A DNA stretch of 64,000 nucleotides, from positions 1 through 64,000 of the forward strand of contig SSMU01000009.1 of assembly GCA_004799545.1 (NCBI GenBank). The letters run 5' to 3'. Origin of the DNA: Phenylobacterium sp. (lineage in GTDB: Bacteria > Pseudomonadota > Alphaproteobacteria > Caulobacterales > Caulobacteraceae). This document shows, piece after piece, positions 1 through 10,188 of this stretch. Within the stretch, counting starts at the first letter, position 1. The number at the start of each line of letters is the position of its first letter. Both the position numbers and the translations under genes were made by a program. The notes below the pieces were generated by a model that did not search any database, was not told where the DNA came from, and worked only from the letters and a program-made list of their open reading frames with translations.

Positions 1-605
1 GACACGTCGCGGGTGATCGAGGGGTTGTCCGACTTGCGGCTGATCTTGTCGACCTCGTCGATGTAGACGATGCCGCGCTGCGCCCGCTCGACGTTGTAGT
101 CGGCCGCCTGCAGCAGCTTCAGGATGATGTTCTCGACATCCTCGCCGACGTAGCCGGCCTCGGTCAGGGTCGTCGCGTCGGCGACGGTGAACGGCACGTC
201 GATGATTCGAGCCAGCGTCTGGGCCAGCAGGGTCTTGCCGGTGCCGGTCGGGCCGACCAGCAGGATGTTGGCCTTGCCCAGTTCCACGTCGTTGTTCTTC
301 GAGGCGTGGTTCAGGCGCTTGTAGTGGTTGTGCACCGCGACCGAGAGGACCTTCTTGGCGTGGTCCTGGCCGATCACATAATCGTCAAGGACTTCGCGGA
401 TCTCCTTCGGGGTCGGGACACCGTCCTTCGACTTGACGAAGGAGATCTTGTGCTCTTCGCGGATGATGTCCATGCACAGCTCGACGCATTCATCACAGAT
501 GAACACCGTCGGACCGGCGATAAGCTTGCGGACCTCATGCTGGCTCTTGCCGCAGAATGAGCAATAAAGGGTGCTCTTCGAATCTCCGCTCGCGGCCTTT
601 GTCAT
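1..605 (-). CDS. clpX: ATP-dependent Clp protease ATP-binding subunit ClpX (C-terminus outside window)
   Basis: Reverse strand reads [46 protein letters not shown] (zinc-binding domain) and later [26 protein letters not shown] (Walker B region); partial at window edge. Confidence 0.97.
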   Translation of the reverse strand, partial: MTKAASGDSKSTLYCSFCGKSQHEVRKLIAGPTVFICDECVELCMDIIREEHKISFVKSKDGVPTPKEIREVLDDYVIGQDHAKKVLSVAVHNHYKRLNHASKNNDVELGKANILLVGPTGTGKTLLAQTLARIIDVPFTVADATTLTEAGYVGEDVENIILKLLQAADYNVERAQRGIVYIDEVDKISRKSDNPSITRDV

Positions 606-830
606 GGTCGTTTCTCACTCTCTAGGCGACCCGGGGGGCCGGCGAGCCCCTGCATCGCCCTTCGGGGTGGTCTCACCCCATCAATGCAGAATACGCGCCG
701 CGGGTTGTCTAAGTCTTGACATTCCCCGATCCGCCTAAGGATCACAAGCCTTCGCTCATGGGAGCGACAATTGGCGACGTGGCGCCCCATCCCAGGACGC
801 ACCGTGGTTCTAAATGGGAATCGCCTCGAA

Positions 831-1469
831 ATGGCACAAGATCGTCGCCGAACCGAAGTAAATCGGCCGCAGCCCCCGCTGGTGGCCTTCGACTTCGACG
901 GGACGATCACGGTCCGGGACAGTTTCACGGCCTTCCTGAAGTGGCGGGCGGGCCCGCTGCGCTACGCCCTGGGCGTGCTGCGGCTGGCCCCCGGCCTGAT
1001 CGGCTATCTCGTGCATCGCGACCGGGGCCGCTTAAAGGCCCAGGCGGTCCGGGAGTTCCTGCAAGGGCTAGGCCGCGAGGCGCTGGAGGCCGAGGCCCGC
1101 AGCTTCGCAGAGATCTTTGGGCCCCGCCTGCTGCGTCCCGACGCCCTGGCCGCCTGGCGTCGCTGGCGGGCGGAGGGCGCGCGCCTGGTCATCGTCTCGG
1201 CCTCGCCCAGCGTGGTGGTCGCTCCGTTCGCCGAGAAGCTGGGCGCCGACGCCCTGATCGCCACCGAGCTGGCCTACGACGTCCAGGATCGGGTGGCGGG
1301 CGCCTTCGCCACGCCCAACTGCCGCGGCCCGGAGAAGATCGTCCGGCTGCGCGCCGCCTTCGGCCCCGACATGGCGCTGAAAGCCGCCTACGGCGACACC
1401 TCCGGCGACCGCGAGATGATCGCCTTAGCCGAGATCAAGGGCTACCAGGTGTTCCGGGGGAAGCCATGA
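831..1469 (+). CDS. HAD-IB family hydrolase (phosphatase)
   Basis: VAFDFDGTITVRDSFTAFLKW motif I and GDTSGDREMIALAEIKG motif; start may be 771 or 831. Confidence 0.85.
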   Translation: MAQDRRRTEVNRPQPPLVAFDFDGTITVRDSFTAFLKWRAGPLRYALGVLRLAPGLIGYLVHRDRGRLKAQAVREFLQGLGREALEAEARSFAEIFGPRLLRPDALAAWRRWRAEGARLVIVSASPSVVVAPFAEKLGADALIATELAYDVQDRVAGAFATPNCRGPEKIVRLRAAFGPDMALKAAYGDTSGDREMIALAEIKGYQVFRGKP

Positions 1470-1479
1470 GGACGCCGGC

Positions 1480-1737
1480 ATGAGGCACGCCAGACCTGAG
1501 GACCTCGGTCCGCTGGAGCGACTGCTCGCGGACCTGCGCGCCCTGCCCGGCCTCACCGAGCGGTCTCCCGGGACCTTCTACCGGAAGGCCCGCGCCTTCC
1601 TGCATTTCCACGAGGACCCCAAGGGCCTGTTCGCCGACGTCCGCGGGCCGGACGACGGCCCCTTCGAACGGATCGACGTCACGGGCGCGGAAGGTCAGGC
1701 CGAGCTGCTCCGCGTGGCGCGGGAGCGGCTGGCCTAG
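1480..1737 (+). CDS. hypothetical protein, 85 aa
   Basis: Complete ORF immediately downstream of the HAD gene in the same orientation. Confidence 0.65.
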   Translation: MRHARPEDLGPLERLLADLRALPGLTERSPGTFYRKARAFLHFHEDPKGLFADVRGPDDGPFERIDVTGAEGQAELLRVARERLA

Positions 1738-1743
1738 ACGCCG

Positions 1744-1763
1744 TTCTCCCGCAGGGGGGAGAA
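1744..1763. terminator. hairpin between convergent genes
   Basis: TTCTCCC-gcaggg-GGGAGAA inverted repeat between the 85-aa ORF and clpP stop codons. Confidence 0.5.
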
Positions 1764-1769
1764 GGAAGC

Positions 1770-2387
1770 TTACTTTTCGTCGCCCTCGCGGCGCTCCCAC
1801 ACGTGGTCGACCAGGCCCCAGGCCTTGGCCTCTTCGGCGGTCATGAAGAAGTCGCGGTCCAGCGTCTCCTCGACCACCTCGATCGGCTGGCCGGTGTGCT
1901 TGGCGTAGAGCTCGTTCAGCCGCCGCTTGGTCTTGATGATGTCCTCGGCGTGCCGCTGGATGTCGGTGGCCTTGCCGGAGAAGCCGCCGGAGGGCTGGTG
2001 GACCATGATCCGCGCGCTCGGCAGCGCGATGCGCTGGCCCTTCTCGCCGGCCATCAGCAGGAACGAGCCCATGGAGGCCGCCATGCCCATGCACAGGGTG
2101 ATCACCGGGCTCTTGATGTATTGCATGGTGTCGTAGATCGCGAGGCCGCTGGTGACGATGCCGCCCGGCGAGTTGATGTACATCTGGATCTCTTTTTTCG
2201 GGTTCTCCGCCTCCAGGTGCAGCAGTTGGGCGCAGACCAGCGCGGCCATGCCGTCCTCGATCGGGCCCGCCACGAAGACGATCCGGTCCTTCAGCAGGCG
2301 GGAGAAGATGTCGTAGGCGCGCTCGCCGCGACTGGTCTGTTCGACCACCATCGGAACCAGGCCGAGCGCGGTTGTGGGGTCACGCAT
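1770..2387 (-). CDS. clpP: ATP-dependent Clp protease proteolytic subunit ClpP
   Basis: [35 protein letters not shown] catalytic Ser/His motifs; start at [32 protein letters not shown]. Confidence 0.97.
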   Translation of the reverse strand: MRDPTTALGLVPMVVEQTSRGERAYDIFSRLLKDRIVFVAGPIEDGMAALVCAQLLHLEAENPKKEIQMYINSPGGIVTSGLAIYDTMQYIKSPVITLCMGMAASMGSFLLMAGEKGQRIALPSARIMVHQPSGGFSGKATDIQRHAEDIIKTKRRLNELYAKHTGQPIEVVEETLDRDFFMTAEEAKAWGLVDHVWERREGDEK

Positions 2388-2565
2388 ATTGGGGGAAGCC
2401 CTTCTGGAGATGTCTTCGGCGGGCGTCGCACGAACGCCCGCGCTGTCCCTCCGATATCGCGTGCCTGACGCGTCGGCGCAAGGTGAGCGTCGCCGCAGGC
2501 CCCCTTGCGCCAGGGTCCCGCCCGCGCGACAGCCAAGCCTGGCCCGGATCGGGCGGGAGGGTTCC

Positions 2566-3810
2566 ATGCGTAAGACCTGTTTCACAGCTACGGCCGCCGC
2601 CGCCCTGTTGGCTTGCGGCGCGGCGGAGGCGGCCCCCAAGGACGCCAGGATGTGGGCCGCGGCCGAGGCCGCCCGCCCGGCGCAGCTCGCCCTCCTGCAA
2701 CAGGTGGTCGACATCGATTCCGGCACCGGCGACGCCGAGGGCGGCCGCAAGGTCGCCGGGGTCCTCACCCCTCGCTTGCAGGCGCTCGGCATGAGCGTCG
2801 AATCCGTGCCCGCCGAGGCCGAGGGCCTGCCCGACAACCTGGTCGCCCGGCTCGATGGGACCGGCAAGGGCCGCATCCTGATCATCGCCCATATGGACAC
2901 GGTGTTCGGCCCCGGCACGGTGGCCAAGCGGGCCTTCCGCACCGACGCCGAGCGCGCCTATGGCCCGGGCGTCGGCGACGAGAAGGGTGGCGTGATCGAG
3001 GCCCTCACCGCCCTCCAGCTGCTGCACGACCAGGGCTTCAAGGACTTCAAGCAGGTCACCTTGCTGATCGAGACCTCGGAGGAGCGCGGCTCGCCCGGGA
3101 CCCAGAAGCTGATCAGCCGCCTGCTCCAGGACGCCGACGTCGAGCTCAACATGGAGCCGGGCGACGCCCCGGACATGCTCACCGTCTGGCGCAAGAGCTC
3201 GTCCACCTTCCACATCGTGGTGAAGGGCCGCGCCGCCCACGCCGGCATGGCGCCGCAGGACGGCCGCAATGCCGCCGTCGAGCTGATCCACCAGATCCAG
3301 GCCGACGACGTCTTCCCAAAATCCGGCGACGGGCTGACCGCCAACCTCACCGTCATCACCGGCGGCACGCGGGCCAACATCATCCCCGAGGACGCCGAGG
3401 GCCAGATCAACGTCCGGGTCCGCGACCTCAAGCAGATGGACGAGGTCCAGGCGGTGCTGGTGAAGAACGCCCAGACCACCGTCATCCCCGACACCAAGGT
3501 GACGATCTGGCGCGAGGGCGCCTTCCCGCCGCTGCAGGTCAACCCGGCGACCGAGGACCTCGCGGCCCGCGCCAAGGCGATCTACGCCGGGATCGGCCTG
3601 ACGCTCGCGGAGGGCGGCAACGGCGGCGCCTCGGAATCGGCGCTGGCCGCGGCGGCCGGCGTCCCCGCGCTCGACGGCCTGGGCCCGGTCGGCGGCGGCT
3701 TCCACTCCGACAAGGAATACATCGAGCTGAACACCGTCACGCCCCGGCTCTACATGCTGACCAAGCTGATCCAGGACCTTGGCCGCAACCCGCCGCCCCG
3801 CATGAAGTGA
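2566..3810 (+). CDS. M20 family metallopeptidase (glutamate carboxypeptidase-like), exported
   Basis: Signal peptide [46 protein letters not shown] metal-binding motifs. Confidence 0.9.
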   Translation: MRKTCFTATAAAALLACGAAEAAPKDARMWAAAEAARPAQLALLQQVVDIDSGTGDAEGGRKVAGVLTPRLQALGMSVESVPAEAEGLPDNLVARLDGTGKGRILIIAHMDTVFGPGTVAKRAFRTDAERAYGPGVGDEKGGVIEALTALQLLHDQGFKDFKQVTLLIETSEERGSPGTQKLISRLLQDADVELNMEPGDAPDMLTVWRKSSSTFHIVVKGRAAHAGMAPQDGRNAAVELIHQIQADDVFPKSGDGLTANLTVITGGTRANIIPEDAEGQINVRVRDLKQMDEVQAVLVKNAQTTVIPDTKVTIWREGAFPPLQVNPATEDLAARAKAIYAGIGLTLAEGGNGGASESALAAAAGVPALDGLGPVGGGFHSDKEYIELNTVTPRLYMLTKLIQDLGRNPPPRMK

Positions 3811-3906
3811 GCCGCCGGGACGGTTTTGTCGGCCGCCGTCCGGCCGGCGCGTCCTAAGGCTCGAGGCGGGGATGGCCCGCGAGACGCATCAACGAAGGAG
3901 ACACCC

Positions 3907-4236
3907 ATGGCGAAGTTCCTGGCGATCTACACCGGCCAACCCGGCGCCGGCGGCCCACCCGATCCGGCGACCATCGCCAAGGGCATGCAGGCCTGGACCG
4001 ACTGGATGAGCCGCCACGCCAGCCAGGTGGTCGAGGGCGGCGGACCGCTCGGCAAGACCAAGCGGGTCACCAAGGCCGGCGTCGCCGACGCCCAGAACAC
4101 CATGGCCGGCTATGTCATCGTCGAGGCCGACGACCACGCGGCCGCGGCCAAGATGTTCGAAGGCCACCCGCACTTCGCCATCTTCCCGGGCGACGGCGTC
4201 GACGTGATGCCGGTCATGCCGATCCCGGGCGCCTGA
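3907..4236 (+). CDS. YCII/DGPF-domain-related protein
   Basis: MAKFLAIYTGQPGAGG...WTDWMSRHASQVVEGGGPLG...GYVIVEADDHAAAAKMFEGHPHF pattern; good RBS (aaggagac). Confidence 0.75.
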   Translation: MAKFLAIYTGQPGAGGPPDPATIAKGMQAWTDWMSRHASQVVEGGGPLGKTKRVTKAGVADAQNTMAGYVIVEADDHAAAAKMFEGHPHFAIFPGDGVDVMPVMPIPGA

Positions 4237-4347
4237 CCGCGGGCGGGTTACGGCGGCGATAAAACAGACCGGTTGCTCAAAAACGCGGCTAGCCACCCGG
4301 ACGATCCCGGGGTTAACCTGCCGGCCAGGCCGTCAGGGAGCCGCACC

Positions 4348-5232
4348 ATGTCCGTCGCCGTCCGCCTCGCCGCGCCAACGCCCGACCTCGACGAAGCGCG
4401 CCGCCAGCTGGACGCGCTGGGCTATTGCGTCGTGCCGAACGTGCTCTCCGCCGCCGAGGTCGCCGCCCTGAAGGCCCGGCTGGTCGAGCAGGCCGAGGGC
4501 GAGCGGGCCCGCGGCGTCGCCTTCCGCGACGGCGGGCCGTCGCAGCCGAACCAGCGGATCTGGATGCTGCTTAACAAGGGCCGGGTGTTCCGCGACCTGA
4601 TGCTGCATCCGATCGTGGGCGCCCTGATGGGCCACCTGCTGGGCCCCGACTTCCTGGTCTCCAGCTTCACCGCCAACATCGCCCATCCCGGCGGCGAGCC
4701 GATGGTGCTGCACACCGACCAGGGCTACGTCGGCTTCTGGACGCCCTCGCCGGTGGTGGCCAACATCGCCTGGATGCTGGACGACTTCACCGAGGCCAAC
4801 GGCGGCACTCGCCTGGTCCCCGCCAGCCACCTCAACTCGGCCGCCACCCCGCGCTCGTCGGCCTATGCCCCGGCCGAGCCGGCCAACATGCCGACCCTCG
4901 AGGACACGATCGGCGCGGAGGGCAAGGCCGGCTCGATCCTCTGCTTCGACGGCCGCATCTGGCATGGCACCGGCGCCAACCGCACCGACGAGCCGCGCCA
5001 CGCCCTGCTCAGCTACCACTGCCGTCCCTACATCCGGCAGCAGGAGAACATGGTGCTGGGCCTCGATCCGGCCGTCCGCGCCGCCGAGCGCCCGGCCCTG
5101 CTCAACCGGCTGGGCTTCGCCACCTGGGCCGGGCTCGGCCGGGTCGAGAGCCCGCGCCCCGCCACGCCGCTGTTCGTCTCGTCCGGCGCCGTGGGGCCGC
5201 TCGGCGCCGACGGCGTCCCCATCGACGCCTGA
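4348..5232 (+). CDS. phytanoyl-CoA dioxygenase family protein
   Basis: LDALGYCVVPNVLSAAEVAALKARL; HTDQGY Fe-binding His/Asp; GSILCFDGRIWHGTGANRT distal His. Confidence 0.85.
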   Translation: MSVAVRLAAPTPDLDEARRQLDALGYCVVPNVLSAAEVAALKARLVEQAEGERARGVAFRDGGPSQPNQRIWMLLNKGRVFRDLMLHPIVGALMGHLLGPDFLVSSFTANIAHPGGEPMVLHTDQGYVGFWTPSPVVANIAWMLDDFTEANGGTRLVPASHLNSAATPRSSAYAPAEPANMPTLEDTIGAEGKAGSILCFDGRIWHGTGANRTDEPRHALLSYHCRPYIRQQENMVLGLDPAVRAAERPALLNRLGFATWAGLGRVESPRPATPLFVSSGAVGPLGADGVPIDA

Positions 5233-5252
5233 CCGCCGGAGACCCTAAGCTC

Positions 5253-6233
5253 ATGACCCTCCGCAAGCTCGGCTCGACGGGCCTCTCCATCGGCCCCCTG
5301 GGCCTGGGCAGCGTCAACTTCTCCTGGCTGACCGACGAGCCGCACTCGTTCGCCATCCTCGACGCCGCCTTCGAGCGCGGGGTGAACCTGCTGGACACCT
5401 CGGACAACTACAACGCCGGCCAGAGCGAGGCCCTGATCGGCCGCTGGTTCGCGCAGGGGAACGGCCGGCGCGAGAAGACCGTGCTCGCCACCAAGGTCTA
5501 TTCCGCGCCCATGGAGTGGGGCTCGCCCGACCCGGTGAAACGCTCCGGCTCCTGGGTCGGCCCGAACCAGAAGGGGCTCTCGGCCAAGCACATCCGCGAG
5601 GCCTGCGAGGCCAGCCTGAAGCGGCTCAACACCGACTACATCGACCTCTACCAGATGCACCACGTCGACCGCGGGACCCGCTGGGAAGAGATCTGGCAGG
5701 CCATGGAGGTGCTCGTGGCCCAGGGCAAGGTGCTCTACGTGGGCTCCTCCAACTTCGCCGGCTGGCACATCGCCCAGGCCAACGAGAGCGCGAGGCGCCG
5801 CGACTTCCTGGGCCTGGCGTCCGAGCAGAGCGTCTACAACCTGATGAAGCGGACCGTGGAGCTGGAGGTGCTGCCGGCCTGCGCCGCCTACGGCATGGCC
5901 TTCCTGCCCTACAGTCCGCTGGCCGCCGGCGCGCTCGGCGGGGCGCCGAAGGGCAATGACAAGGGCCGCCGCGCCTACGTCCAGAAGGGCGAGGCCGTGG
6001 TGGCCTTCGAGGCGCTCTGCGAGACGCTCGGCCGCGCGCCCGCCGACGTGGCCCTGGCCTGGCTCGCCCACCGCCCCGGCGTCACCGCCCCGATCGTCGG
6101 CCCGCGGACCCTGGAGCAGTTCGAAGCCAACCTCGCCGCCGTCGAGCAGCCGCTGGAGCCCGACACCCTCGCCGAGCTCGACCGCATCTTCCCCGGCCCC
6201 GGCGGCCCCGCCCCCGAAGCCTACGCCTGGTGA
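5253..6233 (+). CDS. aldo/keto reductase
   Basis: MTLRKLGSTGLSIGPLGLGSVNFSW; NLLDTSDNY; YIDLYQMHHVD; GSSNFAGW. Confidence 0.93.
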   Translation: MTLRKLGSTGLSIGPLGLGSVNFSWLTDEPHSFAILDAAFERGVNLLDTSDNYNAGQSEALIGRWFAQGNGRREKTVLATKVYSAPMEWGSPDPVKRSGSWVGPNQKGLSAKHIREACEASLKRLNTDYIDLYQMHHVDRGTRWEEIWQAMEVLVAQGKVLYVGSSNFAGWHIAQANESARRRDFLGLASEQSVYNLMKRTVELEVLPACAAYGMAFLPYSPLAAGALGGAPKGNDKGRRAYVQKGEAVVAFEALCETLGRAPADVALAWLAHRPGVTAPIVGPRTLEQFEANLAAVEQPLEPDTLAELDRIFPGPGGPAPEAYAW

Positions 6234-6240
6234 TCCAGGC

Positions 6241-6879
6241 CTAGGCCGCGATCCGCCGGATCCAGTCCTTCAGCACGCCCACGACATCGTCGGGCGGAGC
6301 GTAGCCGCGGGTGACCACGCCATAGACCCCGGCCTCGTTCGGCCCGCCCACCAGGGTCGGGAAGGCGGTGACCCCGGCCCGCTGCGAGACCGCGTAGTCG
6401 CGCCAGGTCTCCTGCTTGGCCGCTTCCGAAGTCCACTGCTCGAGGAAGCTGATGCGGTCGACGCCCAGCTCCTCGGCGAGGTCGGCCAGCACCTCGCCGG
6501 AGGTCAGGTCCCGGCCCTCGGCGTAGAAGGCCTTCTGGGCGCGGGCCAGGTAATTCACCGCCAGCTCCTCGCCCTCCCGGCGCACCACCACCACGGCCCG
6601 CGCGCCCGGATCGGTGTCGTAGACGAAGCCTGCGCGGTCCATGGCGTGGGTGTCGAACGGCAGGCCGGTCGCCTCGTGCACATGGGTCCAGTGGTTCAGC
6701 ACCTCGCGCTTGGCCGCCTCGGTCATCGGCTCGGCGGTTCCGGGCCTGAGGCCGCCCATGATGGTCCGAACCGGCAGGCCGCGGCCGAACGCCTTGCGGA
6801 TCGCCGCGATCACCGGCGAGAAGCCGTAGCACCAGGAGCACATGGGATCGGCGAAGTAGATCAGGTGCGGCTCGTCCAT
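6241..6879 (-). CDS. DsbA family oxidoreductase (FrnE-like)
   Basis: MDEPHLIYFADPMCSWCYGFSPVI (CSWC) and AFPTLVGGPNEAGVYGVVTRGY. Confidence 0.88.
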   Translation of the reverse strand: MDEPHLIYFADPMCSWCYGFSPVIAAIRKAFGRGLPVRTIMGGLRPGTAEPMTEAAKREVLNHWTHVHEATGLPFDTHAMDRAGFVYDTDPGARAVVVVRREGEELAVNYLARAQKAFYAEGRDLTSGEVLADLAEELGVDRISFLEQWTSEAAKQETWRDYAVSQRAGVTAFPTLVGGPNEAGVYGVVTRGYAPPDDVVGVLKDWIRRIAA

Positions 6880-6977
6880 GACTGGCCTCCTCAATCCCCA
6901 AAGCATCGCGCCGAACGGCCGCTCCGTCACGCGAAACGCTTCACAGCCGGCGGCGCTTCCGCCACTCTCCGCCCGCC

Positions 6978-7604
6978 ATGGCCCACGACCACCACGACGA
7001 CCACGATCATCATCACGATCACGAGCCCGGCCAGCACCCGCCCTCGGACATGGAGCTGCGGGTCAAGGCGCTGGAGTCCCTGCTGGTCGAGAAGGGCCTG
7101 GTCGATCCCGCCGCCCTCGACGCCATCGTCGACCACTTCGAGCATCGGGTCGGCCCGCGCAATGGGGCCCGCGTGGTGGCCCGCGCCTGGACCGATCCGG
7201 CCTATCACGCCCGCCTGATGGCCGACGCCACCGCCGCCATCGGCGAGCTCGGCTACGACAGCCGCCAGGGCGACCACATGCGGGCGGTCGAGAACACGCC
7301 GGGCGTCCACAACATGGTCGTCTGCACCCTGTGCTCCTGCTACCCGTGGCCGGTGCTGGGCCTGCCGCCGGTCTGGTACAAGTCCAACGCCTACCGCTCG
7401 CGCGCGGTGATCGATCCGCGCGGCGTGCTGGCCGAGTTCGGCGTGACGCTGCCGTCCGGGACCGAGGTCCGCGTCTGGGATTCCACCGCCGAGCTCCGCT
7501 ACCTGGTGATCCCCGAACGGCCGGCCGGGACCGAGGGCCTGGGCGAGGACGCGCTCGCCGCCCTGGTCACCCGCAACGGCATGATCGGCACGGCCCGGCT
7601 GTGA
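6978..7604 (+). CDS. nthA: nitrile hydratase subunit alpha (cobalt type by motif)
   Basis: [22 protein letters not shown] metal-binding motif; His/Asp-rich N-terminus [20 protein letters not shown]. Confidence 0.95.
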   Translation: MAHDHHDDHDHHHDHEPGQHPPSDMELRVKALESLLVEKGLVDPAALDAIVDHFEHRVGPRNGARVVARAWTDPAYHARLMADATAAIGELGYDSRQGDHMRAVENTPGVHNMVVCTLCSCYPWPVLGLPPVWYKSNAYRSRAVIDPRGVLAEFGVTLPSGTEVRVWDSTAELRYLVIPERPAGTEGLGEDALAALVTRNGMIGTARL

Positions 7605-8254
7605 ACGGCGTCCACGACATGGGCGGCATGGCCGGCCTGGGCCCCCTCGCGCCCGAGGCCGGCGAGCCGGTCTTCCACCATCGGTGGGAAGGCCGCGTGC
7701 TGGCCATGACCATCGCCTCCCCCACCCGCTCGAACATCGACGCCGGCCGGCATCAAAGGGAGCTGATTCCCGGCCCCGACTACCTGGCCATGACCTATTA
7801 CGAGAAGTGGTTCCGCTCGCTCAGTGAGCTGGTCTTCAAGCACGGCCTGGCGACGCCGGAGGAGATCGCCCGCGGCCGCGCCGCCCCGGGCTTCGAGGCC
7901 GCCACGCCGCACCTCCAGGCCGCCCAGGTCGAGACCATGTTCGCCACGCCGGGCGGCTACCGGCGCGAGGTCGCCGCCGCCCCGGCGTTCAAGCCCGGCG
8001 ACGCGGTCCGTGGCCGCAACCTCAATCCGCCCGGCCACACCCGCCTGCCGCGCTACGCCCGCGGCCGGACCGGCGAGGTGATCGCCTGGCACGGCGCGCA
8101 TGTGTTCCCGGATTCCCACGCCCACGGCCTGGGGGAGGATCCGCGCCACCTCTACACCGTCCGCTTCGCCGCCTGCGAGCTGTGGGGCGAGGCGGCCGAT
8201 CCGCGCGACAGCGTCAGCCTCGACCTGTGGGAGCCCTATCTTGAGCCCGCCTGA
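7601..8254 (+). CDS. nthB: nitrile hydratase subunit beta
   Basis: GTG start overlapping alpha stop (GTGA); [16 protein letters not shown]...[31 protein letters not shown]. Confidence 0.95.
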   Translation: MNGVHDMGGMAGLGPLAPEAGEPVFHHRWEGRVLAMTIASPTRSNIDAGRHQRELIPGPDYLAMTYYEKWFRSLSELVFKHGLATPEEIARGRAAPGFEAATPHLQAAQVETMFATPGGYRREVAAAPAFKPGDAVRGRNLNPPGHTRLPRYARGRTGEVIAWHGAHVFPDSHAHGLGEDPRHLYTVRFAACELWGEAADPRDSVSLDLWEPYLEPA

Positions 8255-8591
8255 CCTGCTCGCCCTCCCGCAGCTGCCGAAGGACGCGCCCCAAGACTCT
8301 GGCGGTCCGGTGTTCGCCGAGCCCTGGCAGGCGCAGGCCTTCGCGCTCGCCCTGCGGCTCCACGCGCAGGGGGCCTTCACCTGGCCCGAATGGGCGCAGG
8401 CCCTGTCGGAGGAGTTGAAGGCGGCGGGTCCTATGGACGATCCGGCGTTCTACTACGAGCGCTGGCTGGCGGCGCTGGAGCGGCTCGCCATCGCCAAGCG
8501 TCTGGCCGGACGACAGGCCCTCGCGGACCGCAAATCGGCCTGGGCCGACGCCTACCGCCGGACGCCGCACGGTAAGCCGATTACGCTGTAA
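8241..8591 (+). CDS. nitrile hydratase accessory protein
   Basis: Overlaps beta subunit end; VFAEPWQAQAFALALRLHAQGAFTWPEWAQALSEEL...YYERWLAALERL...WADAYRRTPHGKPI typical of NHase accessory family; TTG start inferred. Confidence 0.88.
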   Translation: MSPPDLLALPQLPKDAPQDSGGPVFAEPWQAQAFALALRLHAQGAFTWPEWAQALSEELKAAGPMDDPAFYYERWLAALERLAIAKRLAGRQALADRKSAWADAYRRTPHGKPITL

Positions 8592-8820
8592 ATCCGGCCC
8601 CAACCTGGGCGATCCATCAACTGATGGCCACGGTTCGTGAGCGGCCGAAGAGATCGCAGGCATCGCCGGGCGCCCCGATCTGATCTTGTGGCGCCCCTCG
8701 TCTTCTCGACACCTGGGACTCAGGTCAGCAATCGACGCTCGGCGCCGCGCCGGTCCTCCCTGCACCTGCGGGAACTTTCGCGCGGCGTAGACGCTGAAAC
8801 CTCCGCGAGGGATATGCCGA

Positions 8821-9033
8821 ATGGTCCAATACGCGGTGACGCTGAAGGAAGGCGACTGGACCGTCTTCAAGGACGGGGAAGCCATCGAGAGCGGCCTTAG
8901 CCGCTCAGCCGCCGTGCAGCTGGCCAAGGACCTCGCCTTCGACGCCGAGGAGACCGGCGACACCGTCGAGCTGCTGATCCAGGGCTACTACGGCGACCTG
9001 TCCCGCCGCCTCACCGGCGGCGGGGGCGACTAA
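8821..9033 (+). CDS. hypothetical protein, 70 aa (DUF2188-like)
   Basis: MVQYAVTLKEGDWTVFKDGEAIESGLSRSAAVQLAKDLAF; isolated complete ORF. Confidence 0.6.
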   Translation: MVQYAVTLKEGDWTVFKDGEAIESGLSRSAAVQLAKDLAFDAEETGDTVELLIQGYYGDLSRRLTGGGGD

Positions 9034-9069
9034 GCGCCAGCCAGCAAAAGTGGCTCGGTCAGTAGGCGG

Positions 9070-9420
9070 CTAGCGGCGGGCCGCCGACTTCGCTTCGCGC
9101 CGGGCGCGGGCGTCGGCCTTGGCGGCCGCCTTGCGGTCCTTGCGCTCGTTGCGCTTCAGATCGAGCTGGTGCTGCTCGTCGTTCTCCAGCGCCAGCCGCT
9201 GGGCTTCCGCCTCGGCTTCGGCGCGCAGGCGGGCCTCTTCCTTGTCGGCGACCCGCTTGGCGCGGACCTCTTCCAGTTCGCGCGCCTTGCGCTGCTCGCT
9301 GGTCTCGAAGGTCACCGGCCGGATGGTGGGCTTGGGCTTGAACTTCTCAAGCAGCGCCTTCTTGGCTTCGGCCTGATCGGTCAGGCGATCGGAAAAGCTT
9401 CCGAGTTTCATCGCACGCAT
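9070..9420 (-). CDS. DUF6481-like charged coiled-coil protein
   Basis: SDRLTDQAEAKKALLEKFKPKP followed by Ala/Glu/Arg/Lys-rich helix. Confidence 0.65.
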   Translation of the reverse strand: MRAMKLGSFSDRLTDQAEAKKALLEKFKPKPTIRPVTFETSEQRKARELEEVRAKRVADKEEARLRAEAEAEAQRLALENDEQHQLDLKRNERKDRKAAAKADARARREAKSAARR

Positions 9421-9521
9421 ATTCAAGTGGGTTGGGTTCCTTGTTTCGCGCCAGAACACCCCGGGCGCGGTTCGGGTTGCTCGGAAGCGTGAACTTCCGG
9501 GCTCTCAAGGGAGGGGTGGGC

Positions 9522-9941
9522 TTAGCCGACGATCTCGTCGTCGGTGAAGAACTGGGCGATCTCGAGCCGGGCGTTGTCCTGGCTGTCGGAGCCGTGGACC
9601 GAGTTCTCGCCGACGTTGTTCGCATAGAGCTTGCGGATGGTGCCGTCCGCCGCCTGGGCGGGGTTGGTGGCCCCCATCACTTCGCGGTACTTGGCCACGG
9701 CGCCCTCGCCTTCCAGCACCTGCACGACCACCGGGCCGGAGGTCATGAACTCCACCAGCTCGCCGTAGAACGGCCGCTCGGCGTGGACCTCGTAGAAGGT
9801 CTTGGCCTGGGCGTCGCTCATGCGGATGCGCTTCTGGGCGACGATGCGCAGGCCGGCGTCTTCGATCACCGTGTTGATCTTGCCCGTCAGGTTCCGCTTG
9901 GTGGCGTCGGGCTTGATGATCGAGAAGGTGCGTTCGGTCAT
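9522..9941 (-). CDS. ndk: nucleoside diphosphate kinase
   Basis: [42 protein letters not shown] active-site region. Confidence 0.98.
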   Translation of the reverse strand: MTERTFSIIKPDATKRNLTGKINTVIEDAGLRIVAQKRIRMSDAQAKTFYEVHAERPFYGELVEFMTSGPVVVQVLEGEGAVAKYREVMGATNPAQAADGTIRKLYANNVGENSVHGSDSQDNARLEIAQFFTDDEIVG

Positions 9942-10188
9942 GGGGCGGTCTGGACTTCCAAATTCAGGGAATCCCGGGCGCGAAGCGCCGCGAGGTGGCG
10001 GGCTCTATAGCGGCAAGGTCCGCCCTCGCCAAGCACCGCGGCGACACATATGGGAAGCCGCGACGTCTTCTGCTATGCACCGCGCCGGATCAGGTGGCGG
10101 CCCGGCTTCATTCATCCTGATCCTTCCGCCCATCCCGCAGTCCTGCGCGAGGCGCGCTGTCGCGCCCGCCCGATCCCCTACCCGTCCA

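Noticed and set aside
602-928. 108-aa - strand ORF between clpX and the HAD gene
   Set aside because: Overlaps the HAD gene start antisense and has low-complexity Arg-rich sequence without recognisable features.
2388-2942. Upstream N-terminal extension of the ClpP ORF to 2942
   Set aside because: ClpP homology starts at [17 protein letters not shown] (2387); the extension is antisense to the M20 peptidase.
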